Part shown: piece after piece, positions 21,461 through 34,879 of the stretch
Layout of the letters: each line of letters opens with the position of its first letter
How positions within the stretch are numbered: position 1 is the stretch's first letter
Assembly: GCA_006937955.1 (NCBI GenBank)
Contig: SSNP01000094.1
Coordinates: forward strand, 204,396 to 268,395
Reading direction: 5' to 3'
DNA from: Pachypanchax playfairii
Lineage: Eukaryota; Chordata; Actinopteri; Cyprinodontiformes; Aplocheilidae
DNA: 64,000 nucleotides
The notes under the pieces: generated by a model
What the model was told of the DNA's origin: nothing
Databases searched by the model: none
The model's input: the letters and a program-made list of their open reading frames with translations, nothing else
Made by a program: the position numbers and the translations under genes

Positions 21461-24099
21461 TAAATCTGAGAAGGCTACTGTACATAGATTTTACTGATCC
21501 AATTATCCCAAAATAAGAACACATCTCCAGATATTTCAGAAGCCTACAGATATTTTACAAATTTGTCATTTCCCTTTTTCCCCTTAACCACTCAGTTGTA
21601 CTCATCATATATGAAAAAGACATCTGCTGTTGTTAATTGCATTTCTTGTTTTTCCTTTTCAAATAGAATTTAGTACCTTTAATTTGAAATGTTTTTAGTA
21701 GGGGTGTTCATTATTAACTCATCCAAGGTTATCTCATTGTCATGCCAATCAAATAAATTGCAATGACAATGTTACAGATCCTTGATGTTTAAGAATGTTG
21801 AAACAATGAACAATGAAATGTTGAATGTCTGTCAACAAGGTTAGTTCTGGACTGCCAAGATCACTTGAGGTGTCTGTTTATACAGTTTGTTTTCAGAAAA
21901 CAAATATCAAATGGTAAAATTCAAACAATAGAATCAGATGGGAAAACAAAGATGAGAAAAGAGAAAAAGAATGTATTTCCTGTAATGAAAGCAGCAAAGG
22001 CTTGTGTGGAAAGGGAGAAGCCAGCTGAGAACAAAGAAGAAACGATGTGGAGAATACAGAGCAGAAGATGAGAGGTCAAGAGGACCAGCTCCTCTGTGGT
22101 CTGTGTTGCAGCAGATTTCCATCTCAAAAGATTGGACTATTTCAAACAAATTTCATGTTTTCACATACGTTTATGAAAAACAAAACAAAATACAAATAAA
22201 TAATGTGAATTCTTTATTGACTTTAGTGATTCGTGACTTACAGTAAATTTAGGTTCCTTATTTATAATAATATTGTATAATGTGATATTTAGTTAGATCT
22301 GACTATGCCTGAAAGGATTTCTGTAAATATTAATGTAAAAGTTGTTAACTACTTAAGTGATCTGTTCAGATTCTGTAAGTAGGATCTTAAGTATTATGAT
22401 ATTACCTATGACACATGACAGAACTACCTATAGTTTCAAATAAAGGCTAGAAAAAGTTATAGAATCATTCTGTATTTTGCCTGCATTACATTAATTTATT
22501 TTGGTCTTTGTTACAGTTCCACTGAGAAAAGGATGAAACCAGCACAAAAAGAGAGAAAAGAGACAAAAATTTAAGAGACAACATAGTGAGAAATTTGTTT
22601 AACTCCTGTGTTGGTAGCTGCATCAAGCAAGCATGGTGGGATCTTCTAGCATGTTGCAAAAGATAAAGATGGTGATGTTGTTGTTGGAACTTGCTGCTGA
22701 CACAAAATGCATGATGAGGGTGCAGGAGAGCAACTTGGGGAAGAGTATGGGCTCAAACTGGCAACCCTCTGGTATACTACAGATGTTACTGAGGGTTTCT
22801 TCAAACAGGAAATCAAAGTTGAAGAAAAAAAAAAAGACCAATGTGATTTGCTCACTAACCATGAAGCATTAATGGCTTGAACAGCTTTTTAAATGTGATT
22901 TGTTTATGCAAATTGTCTTTGTTTGATTTGTCCTTCTTTAATAGCAGATGGATGTGAAATGTGTCATGCTGTTGCATCTTTGTAAAAAAGCTGCTGATGT
23001 CACATTAACAACAGTTCATCTAAAGCATCACCAGCAGATGAATACACATCTTATATCAATAACATTGATTTGTCAGAGTTTGACACACATGCAATCACAT
23101 AACTTGTAGAGGCTATGACTAGTCTGCTCTGGAGGGTTGCAGCTGACACGTTTGCCACTGAGTTTGTACTTATAAGTAAAAATACTTTGATCTTCTTCTT
23201 GCTTAGATTTACAAAGAATTAACTTTTGGCTCTGCAGACATCATAAGAAATTTAGAACTTGATAAAGTTTAAAAAGATACAAACTGAGAAGCAAATTCAT
23301 GAAACCATTTAAAAAATAGTTGTTCAGAAAAGATGAGACTAGCAGACGGCTCTGAGGTAGCGACCTGAGATTATTCTCATGATTGTGTTTTTTTTTTTTT
23401 TTTCATTTGCAGGTTAAAATATGATTGAATTGCACCCTGAAACAATCCGATTCTCACTCAGTTCCTCCCTGCACATTATGTTCTGACTGACATGAGTCTT
23501 GTGTCTCTCCAGGTAAAGGTTATGTTTCTAATTCCCTGAGTTGGGGTAATAGCTTCACCTCCCCAGTAAAGGAAGTCACATGCGGATATCTTTTGATGGC
23601 ACACAAGGTGAGTTACATTGTGTAGGAGATGGCACCTCTCACAGAGCATTAACTGGGTCTTTTGGAAAATGGTGCGTGAATAATGATTTTCTCAGTAATG
23701 GCACAGCTTTATTAACTACGGAACTACTGTTTCATTTTGCAAGGCCGAAAGGACATTTTAGCTCCTTCCCAAGTGATGGAGAGGAAATTCATCAAGGGTC
23801 ATTCAGAGGTATAGCAGGCACAATGAAAAACCTGTACATATATACGTAAGGGCAAAATAAGTCAATGCTAATATTTATAAAGGGGCTTTTAAAAAGAAAT
23901 CTGATAAATACTGCTGAGTCATTGTCAATAGGGTGTATTTTCTGTACTTCTGACTGTTTGTCTGTTTATTTTTTGATGTTGTTTGCTGGATCACAATGGA
24001 TGTGATCAAACTACTATTACACTGTGCGCAAACTGCCTACAGGGACTGCAAAGCAATGCATCCCATTGAACTCCATTCAAACGTACAGAGCGACACTCC
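21461..24099. other. no gene seen; poly-T tract
   Basis: AT-rich sequence. A poly-T run of about 15 lies at 23389-23403. Open frames of 68-89 codons (for example 22633-22872 and 23580-23849) show no domain I recognise and no splice-site context that would make them convincing exons. Confidence 0.5.
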
Positions 24100-24900
24100 C
24101 AGACACAACGTGCATCAAATTGTCCAGCTCGATTGTGGAAATTGTGGTAATACTTTTATTGGTAATCCGCATTACCGTGGTGACGCAGCACGCCAAAAAC
24201 TACCTCCAAAATGTCCCCCAGCCCAATGGCAACAGCACTTGCCATCAGAAGCACCTGTTTCACACACAGGACAGATAAAACCACCTGTGACGAAATGTGA
24301 CACATCAAATCAATCAGTTTGGTGATAAGAAGTGAACTTTGATGTCTACATCAACTTTTGGGTTACCGTGGTAACACAGTTCGCCAAAAACACCACCTGA
24401 GATGCCCTACAGGACTAACTGTCAAACATAATCCCACGTATGACATATCAAACTGATTGGGTTGCTCACCAGATATGTTCTATCATGGTTCTGTAGCATT
24501 TTGGGTTCCTATGGCAACAGCATACACAAAAAACACTCCTCCCTTTAAAACCTATATAAAAATGACTCATATCATCCTTAAAATTGATGCTTTTTCAGAG
24601 ATTAATGTATGAAAACACTTTGACGTACAGATATCCTTCCAACTTTTATCTGTTCACTAGAGAATGGTCTATAACACATTGTAGCAAATTTTCAATGCCT
24701 TCCACATTATTACGGAGGTAATGCCATTTGCCATCAAATGCAAGCGGTCAGCTCACAACAGACATGATCTGCACTGTGTGCACATGATACATCAAAGTAA
24801 TCGGGTTGACCAGGAGAAGTAAATCTTCATGTGTACACCTAATTTGGGGTTAGCATGGCAATGGAATCTGCTGAAAACCACACCACTATTGAAACCCTAT
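24100..24900. repeat. highly diverged tandem repeat, about four units
   Basis: A pattern recurs four times, starting near 24108, 24300, 24443 and 24790. Each unit has a CATCAAA-type block with a nearby GATTG or ATCGG word. About 70-100 bp later comes TTACCGTGG or a variant (CCTATGG, AGCATGG) followed by (T/C)AAC or GACG, then CCAAAAAC or a similar A/C-rich block. Units 2 and 3 share the clearest order. Spacing varies from about 145 to 345 bp because of indels. No coding potential is retained. It may be an old satellite-like array or a dispersed fish repeat with internal repetition. Confidence 0.55.
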
Positions 24901-25459
24901 AGAATAATCTCTAAAATCATCATATTTCCCCGACACACTACCATATTCATTTCGCTCTTCCAGCCTTTTTGTCACATTTGTAGCACTTGTCAGCAGTCAC
25001 ACACTCTATGACAGATGAATGCAGTTTTCTGATTGGCTAAGAGTTTCTCAGTCATTATCATTTTTATCATATGTCAGTGCTACTGGTAATTTTGAAAGAC
25101 ATATGATGAGTAAATCTCATGTGCTCTATCTACAGTTTTGTATTCACTCACATCAAACTTATCTTTTGTTCAGTATATTTCATTTGGTCAAAAATAATTT
25201 ATATATAATTTTAGAAACCAGACAAGTCGTCTGTCTGTCTGTCTATATAAATCTTGAAACTCATAATAGTAATTTTTACTCCCTTATTATAACACAGAGA
25301 TTAAGGACTCACATTTGAAATAATCTGACAGATTTACGACAAACTACCATATGTTTAATATTCTGTAACAAATATGTCTCTGTCGATCCATCCATACACC
25401 AACAGAAAAATCTGCTTTCAGAACTTTTACGGAGAATTCAACTTAAAAAACTACTATTC

Positions 25460-25518
<59 letters not shown>

Positions 25519-26160
25519 GTAATTTAAACATTACTGTGCATTTAATTGAGTTCACAACAAAAATCACATGTGTAACTCCATGTGTAAAGTCTCCTAATTA
25601 ACAATGTTACCAGATTCTAAATGTCTTAGTTTTCATTTTAAGATTTTTTTTATGTCTACATTGTTATGTCCACCTTGTAATGATGCCAAACAGCAGCTGA
25701 CAGAACAGATGCTCTGTCATCCACTCACATACAAAACTTTGACCCTAGGATCTATTTCTGGCTTTTGCATATTTTATAGGCCAGACTTTGGCTGGCAGGA
25801 AGACAGTATACACAGAACTGTAGGAAAGCTGGCTCTGTGTTCCTGAGATCATTATGCATTTTCTCTGCTGAGATGAAGAGCAAATTGATATTCAGTCATA
25901 TGTTTTAGTTTATACATCCAAGTGTCCTTGTCTCTCCCTCTCTGGCTGCAGCTTTAACAGATTCTGTGCTGTAAAGGCTGTGCTTCAATGAGTTCAACAT
26001 CTTCTAGCTGTCAAGCATTCAGCTTCACAAAAAAGGATTATTCAGCTGTCTTCATTTCAGGGTTCATCACTTTTTTTCAGAGGTTGAACATTGTAAAACT
26101 ACTTTATCCTTATTCTGTTAGAACATGAAAATGATTTTTGAAACATATACACAGACACAC
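24901..26160. other. no gene seen apart from a microsatellite
   Basis: AT-rich sequence containing the (TTGA)n run listed separately. Nothing else is recognised. Confidence 0.5.
25462..25518. repeat. (TTGA)14 microsatellite
   Basis: A perfect tetranucleotide run of 57 bp. Confidence 0.97.
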
Positions 26161-26284
<124 letters not shown>

Positions 26285-28013
26285 ACCTTCCCACAGGCAG
26301 TTGACCGCAGTGTGATTAGCTGACCCCTTGTCCTCTGAACCCTCATAGGAGGACAACAGAAACTGGTTAACATGATCAAAATCCACAATGTTACAGAAAA
26401 AAAAACAGGAGCAGAAGAGAGGTCAGGTGGAAAGTCCTGATAGTAAAGCTATCAAAGTTGGCTGTGTAGGAGGACAGCTCACAAGCAGACCTGAAAAGTA
26501 AGGCCACTCAAAAGGTGACTCTAAAGAAGGAGAGGGATGTGATACAATACTTAAAAAAATGAATTGGGGGTAAACCAACAACCCAAAACAATAACAATAA
26601 CCAGTCTAATTCAATGTCATAAAATGTGGTTTTAGAGGGTCTAGTAGTTTTTGTTTGTTTGTTTTGGAGGGTTTATTGCCTTGAGACCAATTTTGTCCCA
26701 AAGCAGTACAAACAATACAGTCTCCCAAAGATTTGCTTTATTCGGGTGCTTAATTCATAGAAACACAAATTCTCAAATTGTTGTTTATATTTCAGTTTTC
26801 TCAGTGTGCTCATGTGGAAAAAGTTTAATCCCATTTAATTCAAATAATGTCAATCTCTTATTCCTCATATGACATCAACATATCTTCCATGGAAATATCG
26901 ACTTAGCTAACGTGGTACAGAGAAATAGGGTAATTTTAAAAGGTTTTCTTATTTACAGTCTGTGAAAGTGAGAAACATTCTTAAATATCTCTTAGATATT
27001 GATAGATTATGAAGCTTGGCAAACCTAGCTTACTACTTTAAGAGTGCATCTTGAGAGATCACTTGAGCTATCTGAAATGTATGCTTCTGACTTACAGAAG
27101 GAGGTAGCGGCAACAGTTAATCCATCCAAGATGAACCAGTGTCCATGCAAGTGGTGATCTAAACTACATCCAAAGAATCTCTGTAAAGACTATGTGACCA
27201 TTATTCTTACGCTGGTGATTGTTCTGCTAAAAATAAACAAAACCATTTTGCAATCCATTGCCACTGAAAACTAAAGAACATGGTCATAATACAACGCCAG
27301 TGCACATTACAGGGAAGTTTATCACATGAAAGAGACAACGCCAGAGCAAGCAAACAGCAACTCTTCTAGCAGCAATGATGCATATATTTTTGCAGTTGAT
27401 GCTGATAAGATTTCTGAGCTGCCACAGACCCAGATCAAGATAAATGGTACCAGTACATCAGTTCAAATAAACTCAAGGGGCCTCTGCAAACTGTTTCACT
27501 GAAACAACTTACAAAAATAACAACAACAAAAAACACTCTATCCACAACTGTGTTCTACAGGCACCAAAATTGACACTTTCCAATTCATTTTCCTATTCTC
27601 AGGCACGGCCATTTTCAAGTGTTGTGTAGAAAAATACAGACAGATGATTTGCCTGTTCTTTGTGATTAAGAGTCATGGCTTCAACAAAGTTATAAGACAT
27701 CAAAAGCAGCATTAATTAATGGGGTTACAGCAGAAGCAGCTACAACAAAATGTTGCAAAGTTGTCGATGAACTCGTTGAAAATCACCCCAAGTTATTGTC
27801 AAACTGAATGATTTTCAGATGAAACATCAAATGAATATGAATATTAAACTTGATTTGTGCCTTTACACACACATTGAATGTGGAAGAGGAACTTTGGAAA
27901 CTGGAGGCAAATAACAACTGAAGACATCACAGGCCCACCACTATGGGTTTCACCCAATATGACATATTGCAAATCTAGGGACCCCAGCTACGTATGTGCA
28001 ATCTACACTCTTG
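26285..28013. other. no gene seen
   Basis: AT-rich sequence with no recognisable feature. Confidence 0.5.
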
Positions 28014-28015
28014 TA

Positions 28016-28620
28016 CACTGCTCACAAAAAGTTAGGGATATTTGACTTTTGGATGGAATCTATAGAAAATGTAAAAATTGCACACTACAGTGACATTGCA
28101 TGCAAACAAGCAATAGTGATTTCCTCATCTCAAACAATTTATTAAAACAGTGGTGAGTATACTACTGTACAACTACAAATGTCAATGTCTAAATAATGGC
28201 TACGTGCCCTTGAGCATCAATTACAGCTTGACAATGACTTCTCATGCTGTTGACACAAGCTAACAAGTCTGCTGAGACATGGCATCCTACTCTTCTTGAA
28301 GGGCAGTCCTCAGGCCCATGAGGTTCTGGGGTAAAGAGTTATAAGCCTCAACATGGTGACTCAGCTGATGCAGATTTCCACTCCTTTCAAAGTACAGAGC
28401 CAAGACCTCAATCCTACTGAGAATCTGTGGCAGGTGCTCAAAGTGAACGTCCATGCTCAGAAACTATGCAGTTTGGACCAGCTAGAACAATTTGCAACAA
28501 TTTGTTGGTAGTTGTGACTCAGGAAGGGTTCACTTTTGACTATTAATGACCTGGGGGCTAATAACTTTGAATGTCTCATTTTTGACCTTGGTGTATAAAT
28601 AAAATACCCCAATTAATTTT
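28016..28620. mobile_element. rearranged Tc1/mariner relic
   Basis: The left end CACTGCTCACAAAAAGTTAG follows a TA (28014-28015) and matches a known Tc1 family end. About 28225-28330 is the complement of a transposase C-terminus: the minus strand reads ALQEE, a stop, DAMSQQT, then CQAVIDAQG-like text in another frame. About 28390-28500 instead encodes, on the plus strand, DLNPTENLWQVLKV and LDQLEQF, the region with the third catalytic acidic residue. The two coding pieces point in opposite directions, so the relic is inverted internally or made of two overlapping insertions. No right TIR was found. Confidence 0.65.
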
Positions 28621-31305
28621 AGTGGACATTGTTTTTATGATTCCAAAATAACAAACACTTGTTGTTAATGGTCATTTTCATGGAGAAATCAAGAGTGTTG
28701 TCTGATTTCATGATGGGGGGGGGGTTAATATTTGTGATTTCAACTGTGAAAGCATATACCATGAAGCTGTAGTTTGTTTTGTGCTGTACCATGTTTTAAA
28801 ATCACATTGATTATTTTCTGAAATCTTGTGAAAATTAAAGTGTGGCTGGCTTTAAACAATTTTTGCAAAGACTTTTGATAAAAAAAGACATTTCAAAATG
28901 TACCAAAAATTAGTGAGAACAAAATGATCCAGATTCATTTCTTGATCAGAGTTGGTGCCACAGTGAACTGACTGAAGGCAGTTGGGAAACAACCAGAAAG
29001 AAGAGAGGAATTTCGTAAGTTAGCAATAAATGCTAAAATGAAATAAAAGTATCTTTAAAAAGACATGATGGATGCTGCCAAGGGAGCAGAAAGATGTAAA
29101 TGATGAACCATTTCATTCAATGTGGAGGGAGAAATCAGTTCAAACTGATCAACAAATGCTTGGCACTGAGAAGAGGTGGAGGGATTTTCATGCTTGATCG
29201 AAAACATCTGTAGCTTGGAAATGTTTGCTTATTTTTTGTTTGTTTTTGTCACAATTTAGGAAGAAATACATTGTCAAAACACTTGCAATAAAGATTCTAT
29301 GGGATTAACAAATGAATGTGTAAAAATCCTTTTTTTTTTTGGCTTTAGACTGGCACAAAATTGTCCCGTAAGACTACAAGAACCTGTTCAAACCTCACTC
29401 TGGATTTCAGATTTATTTTTTTATTTCTAATTAATTAACATTAAAATTTTAAAAACTGTGCTAGAATTTAGTTTTAGATCACACAACCCGATTAAAAACA
29501 AAAGTAGTTATTTTTAAAACTGGAGATGAGTCTACATTAGATTGTTCCACCAAAGATTTTTTTTGAAAACTGTCTTAGTTAATACATGCATTTCGACACT
29601 AATAGTTCTATATGCACATTTAGTGTTTGAATCAGAATACTAATTAAGAAATAATGCGTCTTAGGTAGTTGTTGAGGTTTTATCAGGGTTGTGGAATTCT
29701 ATTTGTTGACGTGGTGGCAAAAAGAAGTAATTTACTGAATGAGGGACACGCGAGATGAAGACATATGTGCATAAGAATGACAGAGAACGAAGGAAGCATT
29801 TATACTGAAAAGGTTTGATTACTGAGTGGGGACAGCTCGAGAGAGAAGCAAGTGACATATGCATTAGTTAACAAGGACAGATGAAAAACATGAGGTTAAA
29901 TGATACATGAGTATGAGGCTGAACCAAAAGAAAACATGACTGAATTTGATAAAAACAAATAACCAGACACAGGTGAACACAGAATATGGACTGAAAATAA
30001 CTGAGATAGGACCAATAAAAAGGATTGAGCCCCTTTGAGAATTTGTTTGAGATGGATTACAGTCATCTTAAACAAATCAAATCACTAAGATTTCATAGCA
30101 GATCATGGATATGCTACTTTCCAAAACTTTACACCATTTACATAGAATAATGTGGTTATTAAGAGCAAACACTGGTGGCAAAACTAGTTGTCTTTGAGTT
30201 CAGCATGTCTGTATTTTGCAATACTTCAGCCAGAATAACAACCAGTAAAAATTATGAAATTGTATTCACATCAACTTCTATAAAATCTTTAAGATCAAAG
30301 ATGTTTTAAGATGACAAAAATCCACTTTGTGACCTGGCCCACTGTGTCTTACCACTAGCTTGTCTTTTGTGTCTTAACTAATCTCTGTTCTTCAAAAAAT
30401 TATCTATGCTATGCATCATATTATTTACAACCCTTTCAAAAGTTCGCAACTTTCTCTTTAATGCATCTGTGTTGGTGTTTCAATACATTTCCAAGTACGT
30501 TTTAATCAGTCTTTCTTGAGCTTAATGAAGATGGACTTATAGACCTGGGTAATCACTTTGATGTAATTCACATACAAGTTAGCCTTACTCTAATCCTTAT
30601 CTAAATACAAATAAGATACAAAGAAACTTTGAAATTAAGTAATTTCCCCCAAAATAATTCTGGATGACAAAAAAAATACAGAAAACAAACAAAAACAAAA
30701 ACTATTACTACCATGGTCAGTGGGGGCTTTGATGCATACCGTGAAACTAAAAAGAACAATGGGGTTTAGTTTCTCTCTTGGAATTAGTTTTCTTTAATTG
30801 AAATTGTTTTTTGGTTGTGACTAGCAATAGGTCCTCTCCTATTCTGTTTTTTTTTCACCTTCACATTCAATGAGAACTTGGAAACAATGAATGAGCATGT
30901 ATTGTGAGCTCCAAAGTCTGTAGAAATGATGTCTGATTTTGTTTACTTACTGGATGTATGTGTGTGTGTGCCTGTGCGTGTGCTGATGGTGGAGGGGGGT
31001 GGGGGTGTTCTCTGAGTTGTATTTTTTCAGTCATGGTTTTCTTCTTTTCATTTTGATTAGTTTTCTGATTAGTGTCCTGTTTGTCACTTATAACCTGGTT
31101 TAGATTTGGTTTAGTTCTGCTTTCACTGAAATTTCATGGTCATTGCTGATAAAACAGTTGAACTTGCCATAGTGTTTTTTTGTTTTTGCTTGGTGTTTTG
31201 TACAGACTAGAATATTTCTGTCTGCTAATTCACCGGTTTACCTGTGTTTACCTATGCCTTTATTTTTCCACAACAAAATGAATAAGAAAGGTCTATGTAT
31301 GTACT
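28621..31305. other. no gene seen
   Basis: AT-rich sequence. A G-run of ten lies at about 28716-28725 and an interrupted (TG)n at 30957-30982. Nothing else is recognised. Confidence 0.5.
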
Positions 31306-31425
31306 TTATCACCAGCAAATGTTTCAGTGTGTGAATGAGTGAATGACAAATTGTAGTGTGAAGCGCTTTAGGAGTCAGAGTCTGACTTAAAAAGTGCTAT
31401 ACAAGTACACACCATTTACCATATC
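31306..31425 (+). mobile_element. SINE 3' fragment
   Basis: This matches the last 110 bp of the SINE at 53256-53613, including GAATGACAAATTGTAGTGTG, AAGCGCTTTAGG and GTGCTATACAAGTACA, ending CCATTTACCAT. The tRNA-like head is missing, so it is 5'-truncated. Confidence 0.75.
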
Positions 31426-31761
31426 ATTATGGATATACAATATATCATGATTTTTTGGTGGTAGGTTTTAAAATTCTTCATTCAATTTTTTGGGACCTTT
31501 GCATTTCCTCTGCCCCTCAGTTCACTTTGTGCTCACACCTGATTGACACATGTTTGATTTGCTCCTCTGCCTGTCTTCTCCGCAGGTTCTTGTTAAGTAA
31601 TCACCTTGCCCCAGGTCATTGTCAGATCCTTCTGTTGTGTCCATTGTTTGCATGCTAGTTTTGCAAATGTCATTTGCTTTGCTCCTCATGTTCCCTGTCA
31701 TATACTGCTTCAGTTCTTCTTTTGTCTAAGGCAATTGCTGCCATGTCAGCCCTTATTACCT
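31426..31761. other. no gene seen
   Basis: Short interval between a SINE fragment and a MITE copy. A 67-codon open frame at 31455-31658 has no recognised domain. Confidence 0.4.
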
Positions 31762-32265
31762 GGTTCTTACCTTCATAGTGGGTGTGAAAATAGGTCAACA
31801 ACTTGTCTTTCAGTTTTAATCTCTCAAACTACGCAGGTGGTGATAACACCCGAGTTTGAACGGCCGATACTTGTTTCGTCACAACTCCTTTGTTCGTTAG
31901 TATTTGGCAGCTCCTGCTGTTGAAACCACGCCTAGCATACTGCTGGTTAAACGCTGTAGCATAAGACGTAGCAAACAGGAAGACACGACGTCTGATGTTG
32001 CTATGTGCAGCAGGGCAGGAAACGGTATACCTTGCTCTCATAGGCTAGTTTGTTAGCCAATCAGAGTCCAGCAAATTTGAATAATGAATATGAACGAGCT
32101 GCTGCCGAAGCCTGACGGAAAGAGCTGGAACCAGACGAATTTTAATGCAGACTGATTGAAAGGTCTGTTAATCAGTGACGTTTTTTAGATATAAAATGTT
32201 TCATATTACTGGTTAATACTTAAGAAATAACCACAAAGTCCTGAAATGTGTATAAAATGGCCTCT
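31762..32265 (+). mobile_element. TTAA-type MITE, left-truncated copy
   Basis: The same family as 46295-46861 and 61049-61634, with clear identity from GTTCTTACCTTCATAGTGGG to the right end GGCCTCT. The first 90-100 bp, including the left terminal repeat, are absent. The right flank reads ATAA instead of TTAA, so the duplication has mutated. A roughly 11-bp segment present in the other copies near the CCCGAG word is missing here. Confidence 0.85.
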
Positions 32266-33997
32266 ATAAGTCTGCTCCCTGAGTTTTTCTTGTCATCGGC
32301 AGTCTCTTCATCATATAGTCAATGTGACTCAGGATTTTGAATTTAAATATTTAGAATGCCATGAAGACCTATTAACAAAGACTTCATTAGTATTTCGGTA
32401 TGATTCTTTATTCATGCTATTTAGATAAGCGTTATTCGTAATATTAAAATTTGAATTTATTGAATAGATAATGGTAAATGAAATAGAACACCAATTTCTT
32501 TCTTAATGCTCTCTTACCAAGATGCACAATCAATTTTGGATAGTTTGTTAGCCTTACAATTTGTTCAGACATATTTGTCAAGTTAGCAGTTGGGCATTTA
32601 AAAAAAAACGAAATTGGATATGGAAAAAAAAAATAACTTAAAGCTTCATCTTTGCTACATTCTGAGCTTCACCTTGTCTGTAATTGAAGTCTGCAGTAGT
32701 AAAAACCTGCCATTTTTGTTCAGAAAGTGTCAGATTCTTGTTAGCTGAGAAGAAAAAAGTGTGTTGTTTTTTTTGTTCAAACAGGATAACATATCACAGT
32801 CAATGTCAAAGCTTTTCAATTCTAGCATTCTGCGATGAATAGATGGAGGGCCTGCATGTCCAATTTACAAATCACTGGCAAAACAGAAGCAAATATTCAA
32901 AGGGTCAGATTTGTTAACCACATTTAAAACAGAAAATAAATCAGGAAGAATACCAAACTAAATGAAAATTCAGTGCACAGAAAACTTAGAATAGATGTTG
33001 ATTTTTATTTTGGTGTTTCACAATGTTTAAAGACGTTTTGTCTTCTGTTTTGCAGATATTATTGTGACATAATGGGATTGTGCACATGAGGCAACATTTT
33101 ATGCTTCTTGTGTCTGAGAACTAAAGAAACCAAAGTGTAACAGACTGAGAGAGTGATGTTAAGTGTTGATCTCAGATTCTGGAACTTATTTACAACTAAT
33201 TGTAGCTGAGACATAAACTATTCTTTTCTTTTGTTACACACCACATTCAACAAATTTTAATTCATTCTCTTGTAATTTTGTAAATACTGTGATCGATCAC
33301 TTTCTGTCACAGCTGAAGGAGACTGCTTTGATTACATGAGTAATACATTATGTTGGAGCAATTTTAGTGCCTAAAATTCTGATGTTCTTATTGATTGTCT
33401 TTTGTGTGTGTTGTAATTATTATTGTTCTCTCAGGGTAAATGCAGGAATCTTGTCAAATACATTTTTAAGACTTTTTGAAAAAAAAAAAACTTCCCAAGA
33501 ACTTTTAGACCTCATTGCGAATTAGAGCTGTAAACAGTTATAAATCTTGATAATCTTTATAAATCATTAAAATACATAAAGCACGGCCACACAACCGAAT
33601 TCTGAGAAACTGGGAAGGAATAAAGCCTATAAGAATAAATTTTAAAATTTAAAATTAAAATAAAGTGCAGCATCTAAAAAGGAAGAAAGTGACCATGTTG
33701 AAAAATGTTATTTGCTCTTTCACTATTCAAAGATAATTTCATCTTGTGAGGGACGAAACACTGGAACAGATGTATTTTCAGTGTTGTATGAAATATACTT
33801 TTTATAAAAATACACAACTATACACATAGTATGACCTCCATTCCCATTTCAACAGTCTGACAGAGAAAGAGAGATGGGCATGAATATTAATTTCACCAGT
33901 GTTATTGCTCTGGTTACCTTCCAATGATCAGTCCTCCATTTTAACAAAGCACCTTTTCATTACATCAAATGATAATAACTGCAAACTTGAAATTTAT
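32266..33997. other. no gene seen
   Basis: AT-rich sequence with poly-A and poly-T tracts near 32600 and 33479. No recognisable coding or repeat feature. Confidence 0.5.
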
Positions 33998-34160
33998 GGT
34001 AAATGATAAATGACGTGTACTTGTATAGACCATTTCTTCTTTATGGAAAGATAAAGTAACATTGGACACAAACTTTAGTCACAGCATTATCTAAAACTAA
34101 AGGTTATAAACGCTTGCTCTGTCTCTCTCACAAACACACCCTGTGTGCATTATCCAGTTT
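33998..34160 (-). mobile_element. decayed SINE/LINE tail
   Basis: On the plus strand, ATGGTAAATGATAAATGACG then TGTACTTGTATAGACC is the inverted form of the GTCTATACAAGTACA...CATTTACCAT tail seen in the SINEs at 31306 and 53256. The sequence to the right is too diverged to delimit. Confidence 0.5.
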
Positions 34161-34879
34161 CACTCAGCCGTCTTCGGCCCACCCCATGTAAGTATTTGAG
34201 CTAAGTGAATTCATTGGATCAGATCAATGTCCTTCAAGAAAACCAACCAATGAGCCATTGTAGTTCATAAATATGATTTATAAAACACTTATTTTGATTT
34301 AATCATGACAACATCAGCAAGCACAAAAATGTGAGTTGGCTCATTGATCATTGCCCGGTACGCCACAACAAGTAACACTCAAGCTAGCATCGACCCACAA
34401 GTACAACTTGGTGAAAACAACAACAGCAATAAAAACTTGAGGTGTTGCGTCATAGCTCTGCTGTCATACCTGGAAGTGATGTTGCTGCTGGAGAACACTG
34501 GATGGATAGTTGCTGCTTCTAGCACCCACATGTTGGACTTGACAGAGTTCATCGAGCCGCTGTTGACCTACTTTAATGCACTACTTTAGTGCAAAATAAT
34601 AAAATTAACATAATAAAATAAGTACCTTTCTTAAACAGAAACCTGTCCTGCCTACTTAAAATTGTATAAATTAATAGAGAGCAATAGAAAGCAGAACGTT
34701 CCTGTAACAGGGCACATTTAGTGCAATAAGAAAAGTGCAGAGTCTGTGGAAAAGCTATAAACATAAAATATGTGTGCCTCAAAGTCCAAGTCTGTAGACC
34801 ACAGTTGAAGTAGAAAACTCAAACTCAAAATCTCAATGCTACGTTATGTGGAGATGGCCTATTTTTTCCATTTGTATTT
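34161..34879. other. no gene seen
   Basis: Contains an 81-codon open frame (34344-34589) with no recognised motif. It may be an unrecognised part of the neighbouring transposon relic, but nothing shows that directly. Confidence 0.4.

Noticed and set aside
22623..22872. Three overlapping frames of 69-79 codons on both strands
   Set aside because: Mutual shadows over a region ending in a poly-A run, with no motif on either strand.
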